A DNA stretch of 34,582 bases from NCBI RefSeq assembly GCF_000368025.1, contig NZ_KB849211.1, forward strand, positions 508,291-542,872. The letters are read 5' to 3'. The DNA is from Acinetobacter parvus DSM 16617 = CIP 108168. GTDB taxonomy: Bacteria; Pseudomonadota; Gammaproteobacteria; Pseudomonadales; Moraxellaceae. Positions 18,478-27,235 of the stretch are shown one piece after another; position 1 is the first letter of the stretch, and the number at the start of each line of letters is the position of its first letter. The notes beneath the pieces are model-generated. The model made no database searches and was not told where the DNA came from. It saw only the letters and a program-made list of their open reading frames with translations. The position numbers and the translations under genes are program-made.

Positions 18478-18803
18478 TTAGATCATCAGTTCGGCCTGCA
18501 TGTACAGTTTCGCATAGCCTGAGATTTCAATACGCTGTTCAGACTCAATAACACATTCCAGAATCCCACCTCGAGTGGAGGCCTGATAAGCGATCAGCCG
18601 TTTTTTATCCAGTTTTTCCGCCCAAAGCGCTGCAATTGCGGTATGGATTGAAGCCGTTACAGGGTCTTCGCCAATACCAACTTGTTTTCCAGCGCAATAT
18701 TCTGCATCAGGATGTCATCCAGCCATTGCTCGGTCACAATCACCGCCGCAGGATTGCCCTTAAATAGTTGTTTGGTAAAGGCATCTACCTGATACATTTT
18801 CAT
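18478..18803 (-). pseudogene. PhzF-family isomerase remnant with internal deletion and frameshift
   Basis: The 5' part encodes MKMYQVDAFTKQLFKGNPAA, then VIVTEQWLDDILMQNIALEN, the clear N-terminus of PhzF-like isomerases. It then jumps to the family's C-terminal part in another frame: VGIGEDPVTASIHTAIAALW and on to YMQAELMI with a stop at 18478-18480. The N-terminal frame itself stops soon after the junction (AKTL). Full-length members have about 260-300 residues, so the middle of the gene has been lost and the product cannot be functional. Confidence 0.85.
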
Positions 18804-18952
18804 TGCACAACACTCTCAAGATTTTTAATTTATTTTGAACACATGGTGGATAAATGATAGATACAGATTTTTTTAAATTTACGATACACAACCAGCTCTG
18901 AACCTTTAACAGAAAATGAAAGCTTAATGGTTTGATAAAACCATAAACAAAA

Positions 18953-18974
18953 AAGAGTGGCCAAAACCACTCTT
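18953..18974 (-). terminator. Hairpin terminator of icd
   Basis: On the minus strand AAGAGTGG-TTTTGG-CCACTCTT is followed by a T-run (18946-18952 on the plus strand is A-rich). It lies directly after the icd stop. Confidence 0.85.
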
Positions 18975-18992
18975 AATAGGACAAATAAAAAC

Positions 18993-20249
18993 TTACTCGC
19001 CCATATGCTCAATGATTGCCTGACCAAATTCAGAACAACGCAACAAGGTCGCACCTGGCATTAAACGCTCAAAGTCATAAGTGACAGTTTTCGCCTCAAT
19101 CGCCCCTGACACACCCTTGATGATCAGGTCGGCGGCCTCTGTCCAGCCCATGTCACGCAACATCATTTCAGCAGAAAGGATGATTGAACCTGGGTTGACC
19201 TTATCCTGTCCCGCATATTTCGGTGCTGTACCGTGAGTGGCTTCATATACCGCAATTGCCCCACCAATGTTTGCACCTGGCGCAATCCCAATACCACCGA
19301 CCTCTGCCGCAAGCGCATCGGAAATATAATCACCATTGAGGTTCAATGTGGCAATGACAGAGTAGTCTGCTGGGCGCATCAGGATTTGTTGCAGGAATGC
19401 ATCGGCAATCACATCCTTGATCACGATGTCCTTACCCGTTTTCGGATTCTTGATTTTTACCCACGGCCCACCATCAATCAGCTGACCGCCAAAACGCTCC
19501 ACTGCAAGCTCATAACCCCACTCCTTGAACGCCCCTTCGGTGTATTTCATGATGTTGCCTTTGTGAACCAGTGTCACAGAGGGTTTGTCATTATCAATCG
19601 CGAATTGAATGGCCTTTCGTACCAAACGCTGGGTACCTTCTTTGGATACAGGCTTGATCCCGATACCACAGCCCTCAGAGAAACGGATTTTGGTGACACC
19701 CATTTCTTCTTTCAGGAACTTAATGACTTTCTTTGCTTCTGGAGAATCGGCTTTCCACTCAATCCCAGCATAGATGTCTTCCGAGTTCTCACGGAAAATC
19801 ACCATATCCGTCAACTCAGGATGTTGCACAGGTGATGGTACACCCTCAAACCAGCGCACTGGACGCACACATACATATAGGTCCAATTCCTGACGCAGCG
19901 CGACATTCAGGGAACGGATACCACCACCAACTGGTGTGGTTAAGGGACCTTTAATTGAAACAATAAACTCACGCAAAGCTTCAAAAGTTTCTTCTGGCAT
20001 ATAAGTGCCATAAATCCTGTCGGCTTTTTCGCCGCAATAAACTTCCATCCATTCGATCGAACGTTTACCACCGTAAGCTTTTTGAACAGCAGCATCTACA
20101 ACTGCTTTCATTGCTGGTGTAATATCCACACCAATACCATCACCTTCAATGAAAGGAATGATAGGATGATTTGGAACATTCAGTGACAGGTCTGCATTCA
20201 CTGTGATTTTGTCACCATCGGCAGGAACCACGATCTTCTGATAACCCAT
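18993..20249 (-). CDS. icd: NADP-dependent isocitrate dehydrogenase, dimeric type
   Basis: This 418-aa enzyme of the citric acid cycle converts isocitrate to 2-oxoglutarate with NADP+. IEGDGIG (34-40), GIRSLNVALRQELDLY (110-125) with Ser113 at the position of the phosphorylated serine of E. coli Icd, and ENSEDIYAGIEW (154-165) with its substrate-binding residues are all present. It is intact and ends in a strong terminator. It diverges from rluE. The monomeric isozyme lies just beyond rluE, so this locus encodes both isocitrate dehydrogenases. Confidence 0.97.
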   Translation of the reverse strand: MGYQKIVVPADGDKITVNADLSLNVPNHPIIPFIEGDGIGVDITPAMKAVVDAAVQKAYGGKRSIEWMEVYCGEKADRIYGTYMPEETFEALREFIVSIKGPLTTPVGGGIRSLNVALRQELDLYVCVRPVRWFEGVPSPVQHPELTDMVIFRENSEDIYAGIEWKADSPEAKKVIKFLKEEMGVTKIRFSEGCGIGIKPVSKEGTQRLVRKAIQFAIDNDKPSVTLVHKGNIMKYTEGAFKEWGYELAVERFGGQLIDGGPWVKIKNPKTGKDIVIKDVIADAFLQQILMRPADYSVIATLNLNGDYISDALAAEVGGIGIAPGANIGGAIAVYEATHGTAPKYAGQDKVNPGSIILSAEMMLRDMGWTEAADLIIKGVSGAIEAKTVTYDFERLMPGATLLRCSEFGQAIIEHMGE

Positions 20250-20447
20250 TGTACAGGTTCTCCCTCATGTAGCTGGCAATTAATGTATCCCTTGTTTTTT
20301 ATGGCATACTTTGATTTTTTTACTTGCTGATTCAGTGTAGTTCAATCTTGTATCTTTTTAGATTTATATGAGAAATAATAACATTTCTCAATAAAATAAA
20401 AATATACATTTACCAAATACCCCATACTCTTAAAGTAGTATTTTTAT

Positions 20448-21251
20448 ATGAAAATTGTCGTATTTAACAAACCTTTTGACGTGCTGTCACAGTTCCGTGA
20501 AGATGAAGCCCATCTCACGCTTTCCCATTTTATCCACGATCCTGATTTGCGTCTTGCAGGCCGCCTTGACCTTGATTCTGAAGGACTGATGTTCCTGACA
20601 GATCATGGCGGTTTAAACCAGTACATTACCAATCCAGCGAACAAGAAATACAAGACTTATCTGGCTCAGGTGGATGGTGATGTCACTGAGGAAGCGCTTG
20701 AACAGCTGCGTAAAGGTGTAGAACTGGCAGATGGCATGACCTTGCCCGCCAAGGCCATTAAAGTGGATCAACCAGAATGGTTATGGGATCGTGATCCACC
20801 TGTACGCTACCGTGCCAATATCCCGACCAGCTGGATTGAGTTACAAATTTGTGAAGGGCGTAACCGTCAGGTACGCCGTATGACGGCGGCGGTTGGCTTT
20901 CCAACTTTACGGCTCATTCGTACCAAGATTGGCGCCATTGATTTAGTGCGTCTGGGTTTGCAACCAGGCGAACAAACCGATATTGAACCGCTGCTTTATC
21001 CAGATTTTAAAGACCTGCCTGAAGATCAGCCCTACCGTTCTCGTTCCTATGTCAAAAAACCTGGCGGTACGGGTGGCAAGCCAATGCAGCATAAAAAGAA
21101 AGAGGGTGATAAAAAAGACGGTGACAAGAAAAAGTCTGGGAGTAAACGCATCTGGCAAATGGATGAAAGTGAGAAACCACGTCGTAAGACCAATGGTACA
21201 ACACGTCCAAGTACCAAAGCGCCTCGTGGCCGTAACCGTAATGGCCGTTAA
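20448..21251 (+). CDS. rluE: RluE-type 23S rRNA pseudouridine synthase
   Basis: This 267-aa protein begins MKIVVFNKPFDVLSQF and contains the catalytic motif GRLDLDSEG (38-46, Asp41), the mark of the RsuA/RluB/E/F family. The stretch EWLWDRDPPVRYRANIPTSW and the ending EGRNRQVRRMTAAVGFPTLR follow the E. coli RluE sequence closely; RluE modifies U2457 of 23S rRNA. Unlike E. coli RluE, it carries a Lys/Arg-rich tail from about residue 195, probably disordered and RNA-binding. It lacks an N-terminal S4 domain, as RluE does. Confidence 0.9.
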   Translation: MKIVVFNKPFDVLSQFREDEAHLTLSHFIHDPDLRLAGRLDLDSEGLMFLTDHGGLNQYITNPANKKYKTYLAQVDGDVTEEALEQLRKGVELADGMTLPAKAIKVDQPEWLWDRDPPVRYRANIPTSWIELQICEGRNRQVRRMTAAVGFPTLRLIRTKIGAIDLVRLGLQPGEQTDIEPLLYPDFKDLPEDQPYRSRSYVKKPGGTGGKPMQHKKKEGDKKDGDKKKSGSKRIWQMDESEKPRRKTNGTTRPSTKAPRGRNRNGR

Positions 21252-21302
21252 GATTTAATATTTCTTAGGTTAGTCATAAAGCCCACTTCAAAGCCCCATA
21301 AA

Positions 21303-21330
21303 AAAAGCTAGTACCGAGGTACTAGCTTTT
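21303..21330. terminator. Bidirectional hairpin terminator between rluE and idh
   Basis: AAAAGCTAGTACC-GA-GGTACTAGCTTTT is a perfect 13-bp stem with a 2-nt loop, lying between two converging genes. Confidence 0.88.
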
Positions 21331-21367
21331 TATCAATACCAACTCAAAGTAGGGTCGGTTGATATTT

Positions 21368-23599
21368 CTAAACAGTTGCAAGCGCTGCATTGAATGTTTC
21401 ACTTGGACGCATCACGGCATTCACTTTTGCTGGATCAGCAGCGTAGTAGCCACCAATGTCAGCCGCTTTGCCCTGTACTTGAGAGAATTCAGCCACAATC
21501 TTCTGTTCATTCTCAGCCAGTGTTTTCGCCAGTGGGGTGAACTGCGCCTTTAACTCAGCATCTTCATCCTGTGCAGCAAGCGCCTCAGCCCAGTACCACG
21601 CCAAATAGAAGTGGCTACCACGGTTGTCCAGCTCACCAGTACGACGTGATGGAGACTTGTCATTATCCAGTAACTTGCCTGTTGCCTGATCTAAAGTCTT
21701 GGCAAGCAATTTTGCACGCGCATTATCTTCTTTAATACCAAGCTCTTCCAGAGAGACAGCCAGCGCAAGGAACTCACCCAATGAATCCCAGCGCAAATGG
21801 TTCTCTTCCACCAACTGCTGAACGTGTTTTGGTGCTGAACCACCCGCACCTGTTTCGTACATACCACCGCCAGCCATTAACGGAACGATAGATAACATCT
21901 TCGCAGAAGTGCCCAGTTCCATAATTGGGAACAAGTCAGTCAGGTAGTCACGCAGGATGTTACCCGTCACGGAAATCGTGTCTAAACCACGCGCCACACG
22001 CTCAAGCGTATAACGCATTGCACGCACCTGAGACATAATCTGGATATCCAGACCATCGGTATCATGCTCTTTCAGGTATTTTTCGACTTTCTTGATCAGT
22101 TCATTTTCGTGCGGACGGTATGGGTCAAGCCAGAAAATCGCTGGCATGCCAGAGCTACGCGCACGTGTCACCGCAAGTTTTACCCAGTCACGAATCGGCG
22201 CATCTTTCACCTGACACATACGCCAGATATCACCCTGCTCAACATTCTGGGTCATTAACACTTCACCTGTATCAAGGTCAGTGATGTTGGCAATGCCCGC
22301 TTCTGGAATCTCGAAAGTCTTGTCGTGTGAACCGTATTCTTCCGCTTTTTGTGCCATCAAGCCCACATTTGGCACAGTTCCCATGGTTTTCGGGTCAAAG
22401 TTGCCATTCCACTTACAGAAATTGATCATTTCCTGATAGATACGTGCGAAAGTTGATTCTGGCATCACCGCTTTACAGTCGTAAGGCTTGCCATCAGCAC
22501 CCCACATTTTACCACCACCGCGAATCATTGCAGGCATGGATGCATCGACAATCACGTCATTCGGAGAGTGGAAGTTATCAATGCCTTTGGCGGAGTCAAC
22601 CATTGCCAGACGAGGACGATGTTCCTGACAGGCGTGTAAATCTTCAATAATTTCTTCACGAAGCGAGGTTGGCAAGGTTGCGATCTTTTCATACAGGCCT
22701 GCCATACCGTTATTGACGTTAATACCCAACTCGTCAAATAACTTGCCATGTTTTTCAAATGCATCTTTATAGTAGATCTTGACACAGTGACCAAACACGA
22801 TGGGATGCGACACTTTCATCATGGTCGCTTTTACATGCAGTGAGAACAGGATGCCTGCTTCACGGCAGTCTTCCAGTTGCTTCTCATAGAATTCACACAG
22901 CGCTTTTTTGCTCATGAACATTGAGTCGATGATTTCGCCATCCTGCAACGCCACTTTTGGCTTCAAGACAATGGTTTCACCCGTTTTGGTGATCAATTCC
23001 ATTTTCACGTTACGTGCATGGTCCAGTGTCATCGACTTTTCACCATGATAGAAGTCACCCTCTTCCATGTGTGAAACGTGGGTTTGTGACCACTGTTTCC
23101 ATTCGCTCATTGAATGTGGATGCTTTCTGGCATAGTTCTTTACCGCAGCAGGCGCACGACGGTCAGAGTTCCCTTCACGCAACACTGGGTTTACGGCTGA
23201 ACCGAGACATTTACCATAGCGGTCTTTAATTGCCTTTTCTTCCTCAGTCACTGGATTCTCTGGATAATCAGGAATCGCATAGCCTTTTGACTGAAGTTCC
23301 TTGATGCATGCCACCAACTGAGCAACCGAAGCACTGATATTTGGAAGTTTAATGATGTTCGTATCTGGATCCTGCGTGAGACGTCCAAGCTCCGCAAGGT
23401 TATTGGTCACTTTCTGCTCGTCGCGTAGGTAGTCCGAAAATTCTGCGAGCACGCGCGCGGCTACAGAGATGTCACTTTTAACGATCTCAATGCCAGCTGG
23501 CTTGGTAAAGGTCTCAATGATCGGCAGTAGAGAGTAGGTCGCCAGTAGTGGCGCCTCATCAGTCAGTGTGTAAATGATTTTTGACTTTCCACCAGCCAT
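21368..23599 (-). CDS. idh: NADP-dependent isocitrate dehydrogenase, monomeric type
   Basis: This 743-aa protein has the length of the monomeric enzyme (about 740 aa), which is unrelated in overall sequence to the dimeric Icd. The start MAGGKSKIIYTLTDEAPLLA, the segment KLPNISASVAQLVACIKELQ (about 99-118) and GNSDRRAPAAVKNYARKHPH are family landmarks. It catalyses the same step as Icd. Bacteria with both forms often regulate the monomeric one separately, for instance with growth phase or temperature. A sigma-70-like promoter lies about 90-120 bp upstream. Confidence 0.96.
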   Translation of the reverse strand: MAGGKSKIIYTLTDEAPLLATYSLLPIIETFTKPAGIEIVKSDISVAARVLAEFSDYLRDEQKVTNNLAELGRLTQDPDTNIIKLPNISASVAQLVACIKELQSKGYAIPDYPENPVTEEEKAIKDRYGKCLGSAVNPVLREGNSDRRAPAAVKNYARKHPHSMSEWKQWSQTHVSHMEEGDFYHGEKSMTLDHARNVKMELITKTGETIVLKPKVALQDGEIIDSMFMSKKALCEFYEKQLEDCREAGILFSLHVKATMMKVSHPIVFGHCVKIYYKDAFEKHGKLFDELGINVNNGMAGLYEKIATLPTSLREEIIEDLHACQEHRPRLAMVDSAKGIDNFHSPNDVIVDASMPAMIRGGGKMWGADGKPYDCKAVMPESTFARIYQEMINFCKWNGNFDPKTMGTVPNVGLMAQKAEEYGSHDKTFEIPEAGIANITDLDTGEVLMTQNVEQGDIWRMCQVKDAPIRDWVKLAVTRARSSGMPAIFWLDPYRPHENELIKKVEKYLKEHDTDGLDIQIMSQVRAMRYTLERVARGLDTISVTGNILRDYLTDLFPIMELGTSAKMLSIVPLMAGGGMYETGAGGSAPKHVQQLVEENHLRWDSLGEFLALAVSLEELGIKEDNARAKLLAKTLDQATGKLLDNDKSPSRRTGELDNRGSHFYLAWYWAEALAAQDEDAELKAQFTPLAKTLAENEQKIVAEFSQVQGKAADIGGYYAADPAKVNAVMRPSETFNAALATV

Positions 23600-23948
23600 A
23601 TATAGCCCCTTGTGTTAAATGTTAGTTGTGAAGAACCAAGCTTTTGGCCCAGTCTTTGAGAACCGATGTGCTTAAATAAAACCACTGAGAGTATCGGCCC
23701 TCGTCGCATCTCAGTCAACGCAATATCGAGTGATAACGACATTTCGAAAAAAAATACTACAAAACTCTATAAAAGTTGCAGCTATGTTTAGCCACCTCAC
23801 ATGAAGTTTTGGCTTTTCAAACACAAAACCGTTTCAGCTTAAATAAGAGCTTTAAATTTACCATTTCGCAAACAAATGAATATAGTGCCTTAGTATGAGT
23901 ACGACACTAACAAAGTTTAATGAACAACATATGACGTTGGTCGGGGGA
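23600..23948. other. Intergenic region between the idh and M61 genes
   Basis: These 349 bp hold the proposed idh promoter and otherwise AT-rich sequence with no coding frame I would support. CGTTGGT at 23935-23941 pairs with ACCAACG at 23960-23966 around the M61 stop codon. This could be a weak terminator without a T-run. Confidence 0.5.
23690..23718 (-). promoter_or_regulatory. Sigma-70-like promoter of idh
   Basis: On the minus strand TTGACT (23713-23718) and GATACT (23690-23695) are spaced by 17 bp. This predicts a start near 23682 and a leader of about 80 nt before the ATG of idh. Confidence 0.5.
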
Positions 23949-25652
23949 TTAAACTTTCAACCAACGATCAAGTTTATTCTGATCTTCAACTTTTAACTCA
24001 ACAGTGGTCAGTGCATTTTCTCCACCTGAAATTTCAAACTGCAACAGCTCATCACGGCGGAAAGCATAAACCGTAAACGTTCCCTGCTGTTTTGCATATT
24101 TCGCCAGAAGCTTTTCTGATGCTTTAATACCATCAATCGCAAGGATCACGTCATTGGCAGACAGTCCAGCTTTTGCAGCAGCACTGTCACGGCGAACTTG
24201 CTGAATCACCACACCCTCAGCCTTATCCACGGTTTTTAAACCAAATGGCAGCGCCTTATCATTTTTCAGGCTATAACTTAAACCAAACTCAGGCAAGAGC
24301 TGGTCCAGTGGCAACTCATCGGTGGTATTGATTAAATGATTGATTTGCTCAATCCAGTTATCCCCTGTCAATTCATTGCAAAATTCAAAAATGGTGCGTT
24401 CATTGACCTGAATCCCCTTTTGGGTATTTTCATATAAACGGCGCATCAGGGCATCAAGGTTTGAACCACGCAAACGTAGCCCCAAGTCCAGGCAAAGCGC
24501 CACTAGACTGCCTTTGTTGTAGTAACTGGTGCCTGCATTGTTTGAGTTTTCATCCTGACGATAGAACTTGATCCATGCATCAAAACTGGATTCCGAAACA
24601 GACTGGATCAAACGTCCTGGATTTTGCAAATAGCGGTCAATCTGCGCCTTTAATAAATCCAGATAGGATTTCTGCGAAATCACACCACTACGCAACAAAA
24701 TCAGGTCATCATAATAAGAAGTAAAGCCTTCAAATATCCAGAGTAAGCTGGTGTAGCCCTCTTTGTGCAAATCATAATGGGCAAAATTTTCAGGGCGTAT
24801 AAATTTCACCAGCCATGAATGGAAATATTCATGGCTACATAAACCCAGAAAACGTTGATAGTCTTTGGAAGGTTCCTGTGTTTCATTCTCTTTCGGCAAG
24901 TCATCACGCGGGGTGATCAGGCTGGTACTGTTGCAATGTTCCAGACCACCATAACTATTGCCCGTTGCCATGGTCATAAAAGTATAGTTTTGAAATGGTG
25001 CTGAACCGAACAGATTAATTTCAGCCTGACAAATCTTCTCAATATCTGCCTGTAAACGATCCAAATTGGTATTGTGCTTGCCTGAAATCACAAACTCATG
25101 TGGAATACCATTGGCTTGAAAGCTAAAACGGCTTTGTTCAGCCAGCTCAAATGGACTGTCAATCAGTTGGTCATAATTCTCCGCTTTTAGAGTAAAGCGT
25201 CCCTTGACCAGACTTTTACTTGGCAGCCCCGTGGCAATCTGGAAATGCTTGAGTTCATCAGGCAGGAAAATTTCAACCTCACAAGGTGACTGTTCCTGAT
25301 CTTGCAGACCTAAACAGACACAGGCAGGATTGACATACAAACGGGTTTGATCGACATACGCCCCACGCACCGATAAATCATAGGCATAGACATCATACTC
25401 AACCGTAATCAGTTCATGGTCGTTATTGAACAAACGCCAGCGGTTTTTCTCGGTTTTTTTAATGCTGAGCAGACGCCCTGCTTCATCAGAAGCCTGAACC
25501 GATTCAATATGTTTTGAGAACTCACGGATGAGGTAACTGCCTGGAATCCAGGTCGGCAACCATAGCTCCTGATTGGGATTGGCAAGGAAACGCAAGGTCA
25601 CATGAATAAGGTGTTGGCGATAATCGTCGAACTCAATTTGATAGTGCAACAT
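23949..25652 (-). CDS. M61 family zinc aminopeptidase with PDZ domain
   Basis: This 567-aa protein begins with an all-beta domain (YQIEFDDYRQHLIHVTLRF), as glycyl aminopeptidases of family M61 do. The catalytic centre shows GGLEH (235-239), HEYFH (274-278, the HExxH zinc site) and WIFEGFTSYY (305-314), whose glutamate is the likely third ligand. A PDZ domain at about 460-545 contains DSAAAKAGLSANDVILAIDG. No signal peptide is evident, so it probably acts in the cytoplasm. The family removes N-terminal Gly or Ala from peptides; the native substrate here is unknown. Confidence 0.92.
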   Translation of the reverse strand: MLHYQIEFDDYRQHLIHVTLRFLANPNQELWLPTWIPGSYLIREFSKHIESVQASDEAGRLLSIKKTEKNRWRLFNNDHELITVEYDVYAYDLSVRGAYVDQTRLYVNPACVCLGLQDQEQSPCEVEIFLPDELKHFQIATGLPSKSLVKGRFTLKAENYDQLIDSPFELAEQSRFSFQANGIPHEFVISGKHNTNLDRLQADIEKICQAEINLFGSAPFQNYTFMTMATGNSYGGLEHCNSTSLITPRDDLPKENETQEPSKDYQRFLGLCSHEYFHSWLVKFIRPENFAHYDLHKEGYTSLLWIFEGFTSYYDDLILLRSGVISQKSYLDLLKAQIDRYLQNPGRLIQSVSESSFDAWIKFYRQDENSNNAGTSYYNKGSLVALCLDLGLRLRGSNLDALMRRLYENTQKGIQVNERTIFEFCNELTGDNWIEQINHLINTTDELPLDQLLPEFGLSYSLKNDKALPFGLKTVDKAEGVVIQQVRRDSAAAKAGLSANDVILAIDGIKASEKLLAKYAKQQGTFTVYAFRRDELLQFEISGGENALTTVELKVEDQNKLDRWLKV

Positions 25653-25822
25653 AGCTTTAGATCGTAAAAATAAGACTCACTTCGCACAGCTTAGCATTTT
25701 TTTACAAAGTCATGCTTAGATGTCTTGCTTGTCTGTAGAAATTGCTAGATTCTTCAACAAAAAAGTCATAGCATGCTTTTTTCGCATTCCATGCCACTGG
25801 ATCGGCAGCACAAGGTGTTTAC

Positions 25823-27142
25823 GTGAAATTTATCCTCTCCGTGTTTACGTTATTTAGCTTAATCTGTACCCATCTCGCTCATGCCAATTTACTGAATATT
25901 GCACCTGAATCGGTGGAGGCGCAGGCATGGTCAATTATGGATGCCCAGTCAGGTCAGGTCATTGCTGAACATAATAGCCACGTACAACGTGCCCCAGCCT
26001 CATTGACCAAAATGATGGTGGCCTACATTACCCTCAAGGAAATTGAAGCTGGAAAATTGCGTAAGGAAGAGGTACTGACGGCTACGCCTGTGGTGAGTAC
26101 CGTGATGTGGGATGAATCGCAAATGTACCTGAAAGCGGGTGAGCAGATTTCAATTGACCAGCTCCTCGCAGGTTTAATTGTGATGTCTGCCAATGATGCG
26201 GCTGTCACGCTTGCCGAAAAGATTTCAGGCAGCGTACCCGAGTTTGTTGCGCGCATGAATCGGGAAGCACAGGCCTTGGGAATGAAAGATACCCATTTCA
26301 GCAATCCTGCTGGCATCAGCATGCCTGACCATTATTCAACTGCGGCAGATTTAGGTGTGCTGGCTCAGGCTATCGTCACGCAAACCCCTGACTATCTGCA
26401 TTATTCAAAAATGCCAAGCTTTAGCTATAACCAGCGTTTTCACCATGCCACCAATTTTGCCTTAAAGCTTGACCCTACGGCAGATGGTTTAAAAACAGGC
26501 TATACTAAGGCTGCTGGCTATAATCTGGCCTTGACTGCGGAACGTCCGACCTTTAATCCACATGTTGATAAACGCCGTTTAATTGTAGTGGTGTTGGGTA
26601 CACCCAGTGCGGTGAAACGTGCCGAAGTCGCGCACAAGCTGATGGACCTGGCCTATACCTATACCCGTGATGAGGAAGTCATTCCAAAGCAAAGACTGAT
26701 TGCTGAACTGCCTGTGATTAAATCAACCCTAAAAATGTTTAAGGTCGAAACCAAGCAACCAACTATTGTGACGACATCGCTATATGATCAAGCAACACCA
26801 ATTGACTTGAATAGTTTTGATTTGTTAACTCAGCGCATCCATCTGGTTGATGCAAACCAGCAGGTCAGCACAGTTGAACCACTGCAAACCACCAATACCC
26901 ATATCAACATTGAATTAAATGAACAGCATTTGACTGCTCCTTTAACCCAGGTCATGAACTTGGCAACGGTGTCGATCTATCAAAATAACCAGTTGATTCG
27001 TAGTTTGCAAATTGAGAATGATGTACAGATTGAAGAAGCCAACATTTTTCAAAAAATTATGATCTGGTTTTCTAATTTATTCAGCTTTTTCTCAATAAAT
27101 GACACTAAAAATCCAAAACTCTACCCACTAAATCAGGGTTAA
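25823..27142 (+). CDS. dacC: D-alanyl-D-alanine carboxypeptidase, PBP5/6 type
   Basis: This 439-aa protein starts at a GTG with AAGG 7 bp upstream. A signal peptide covers residues 1-21 (cleavage after AHA). The penicillin-binding motifs are complete: SLTK at 60-63, SAN at 122-124 and KTG at 224-226. The C-terminal part includes the PBP5-like beta domain and ends in an amphipathic helix (IFQKIMIWFSNLFSFFSI) that anchors it to the outer face of the inner membrane. It trims the terminal D-alanine from peptidoglycan pentapeptides. It is longer than E. coli PBP5 (about 400 aa), mainly in the C-terminal domain. Confidence 0.93.
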   Translation: MKFILSVFTLFSLICTHLAHANLLNIAPESVEAQAWSIMDAQSGQVIAEHNSHVQRAPASLTKMMVAYITLKEIEAGKLRKEEVLTATPVVSTVMWDESQMYLKAGEQISIDQLLAGLIVMSANDAAVTLAEKISGSVPEFVARMNREAQALGMKDTHFSNPAGISMPDHYSTAADLGVLAQAIVTQTPDYLHYSKMPSFSYNQRFHHATNFALKLDPTADGLKTGYTKAAGYNLALTAERPTFNPHVDKRRLIVVVLGTPSAVKRAEVAHKLMDLAYTYTRDEEVIPKQRLIAELPVIKSTLKMFKVETKQPTIVTTSLYDQATPIDLNSFDLLTQRIHLVDANQQVSTVEPLQTTNTHINIELNEQHLTAPLTQVMNLATVSIYQNNQLIRSLQIENDVQIEEANIFQKIMIWFSNLFSFFSINDTKNPKLYPLNQG

Positions 27143-27187
27143 AAAAAACCTACTTTTTCTATAAAGATTACTAATACAATATTGAAA

Positions 27188-27215
27188 AAAGGATGGCATA
27201 ATCCTGCCATCCTTT
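27188..27215 (+). terminator. Hairpin between dacC and ndh
   Basis: AAAGGATGGCA-TAATCC-TGCCATCCTTT is a perfect 11-bp stem, 45 bp after the dacC stop and 20 bp before the ndh ATG. The T-run is short, so it may terminate dacC or act in the ndh leader. Confidence 0.5.
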
Positions 27216-27235
27216 CACAAAAAATTAGGTTAATC

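Noticed and set aside
18830..19054. 74-codon frame on the minus strand overlapping the end of icd
   Set aside because: It overlaps icd in another frame, runs through the icd terminator and resembles no protein I know.
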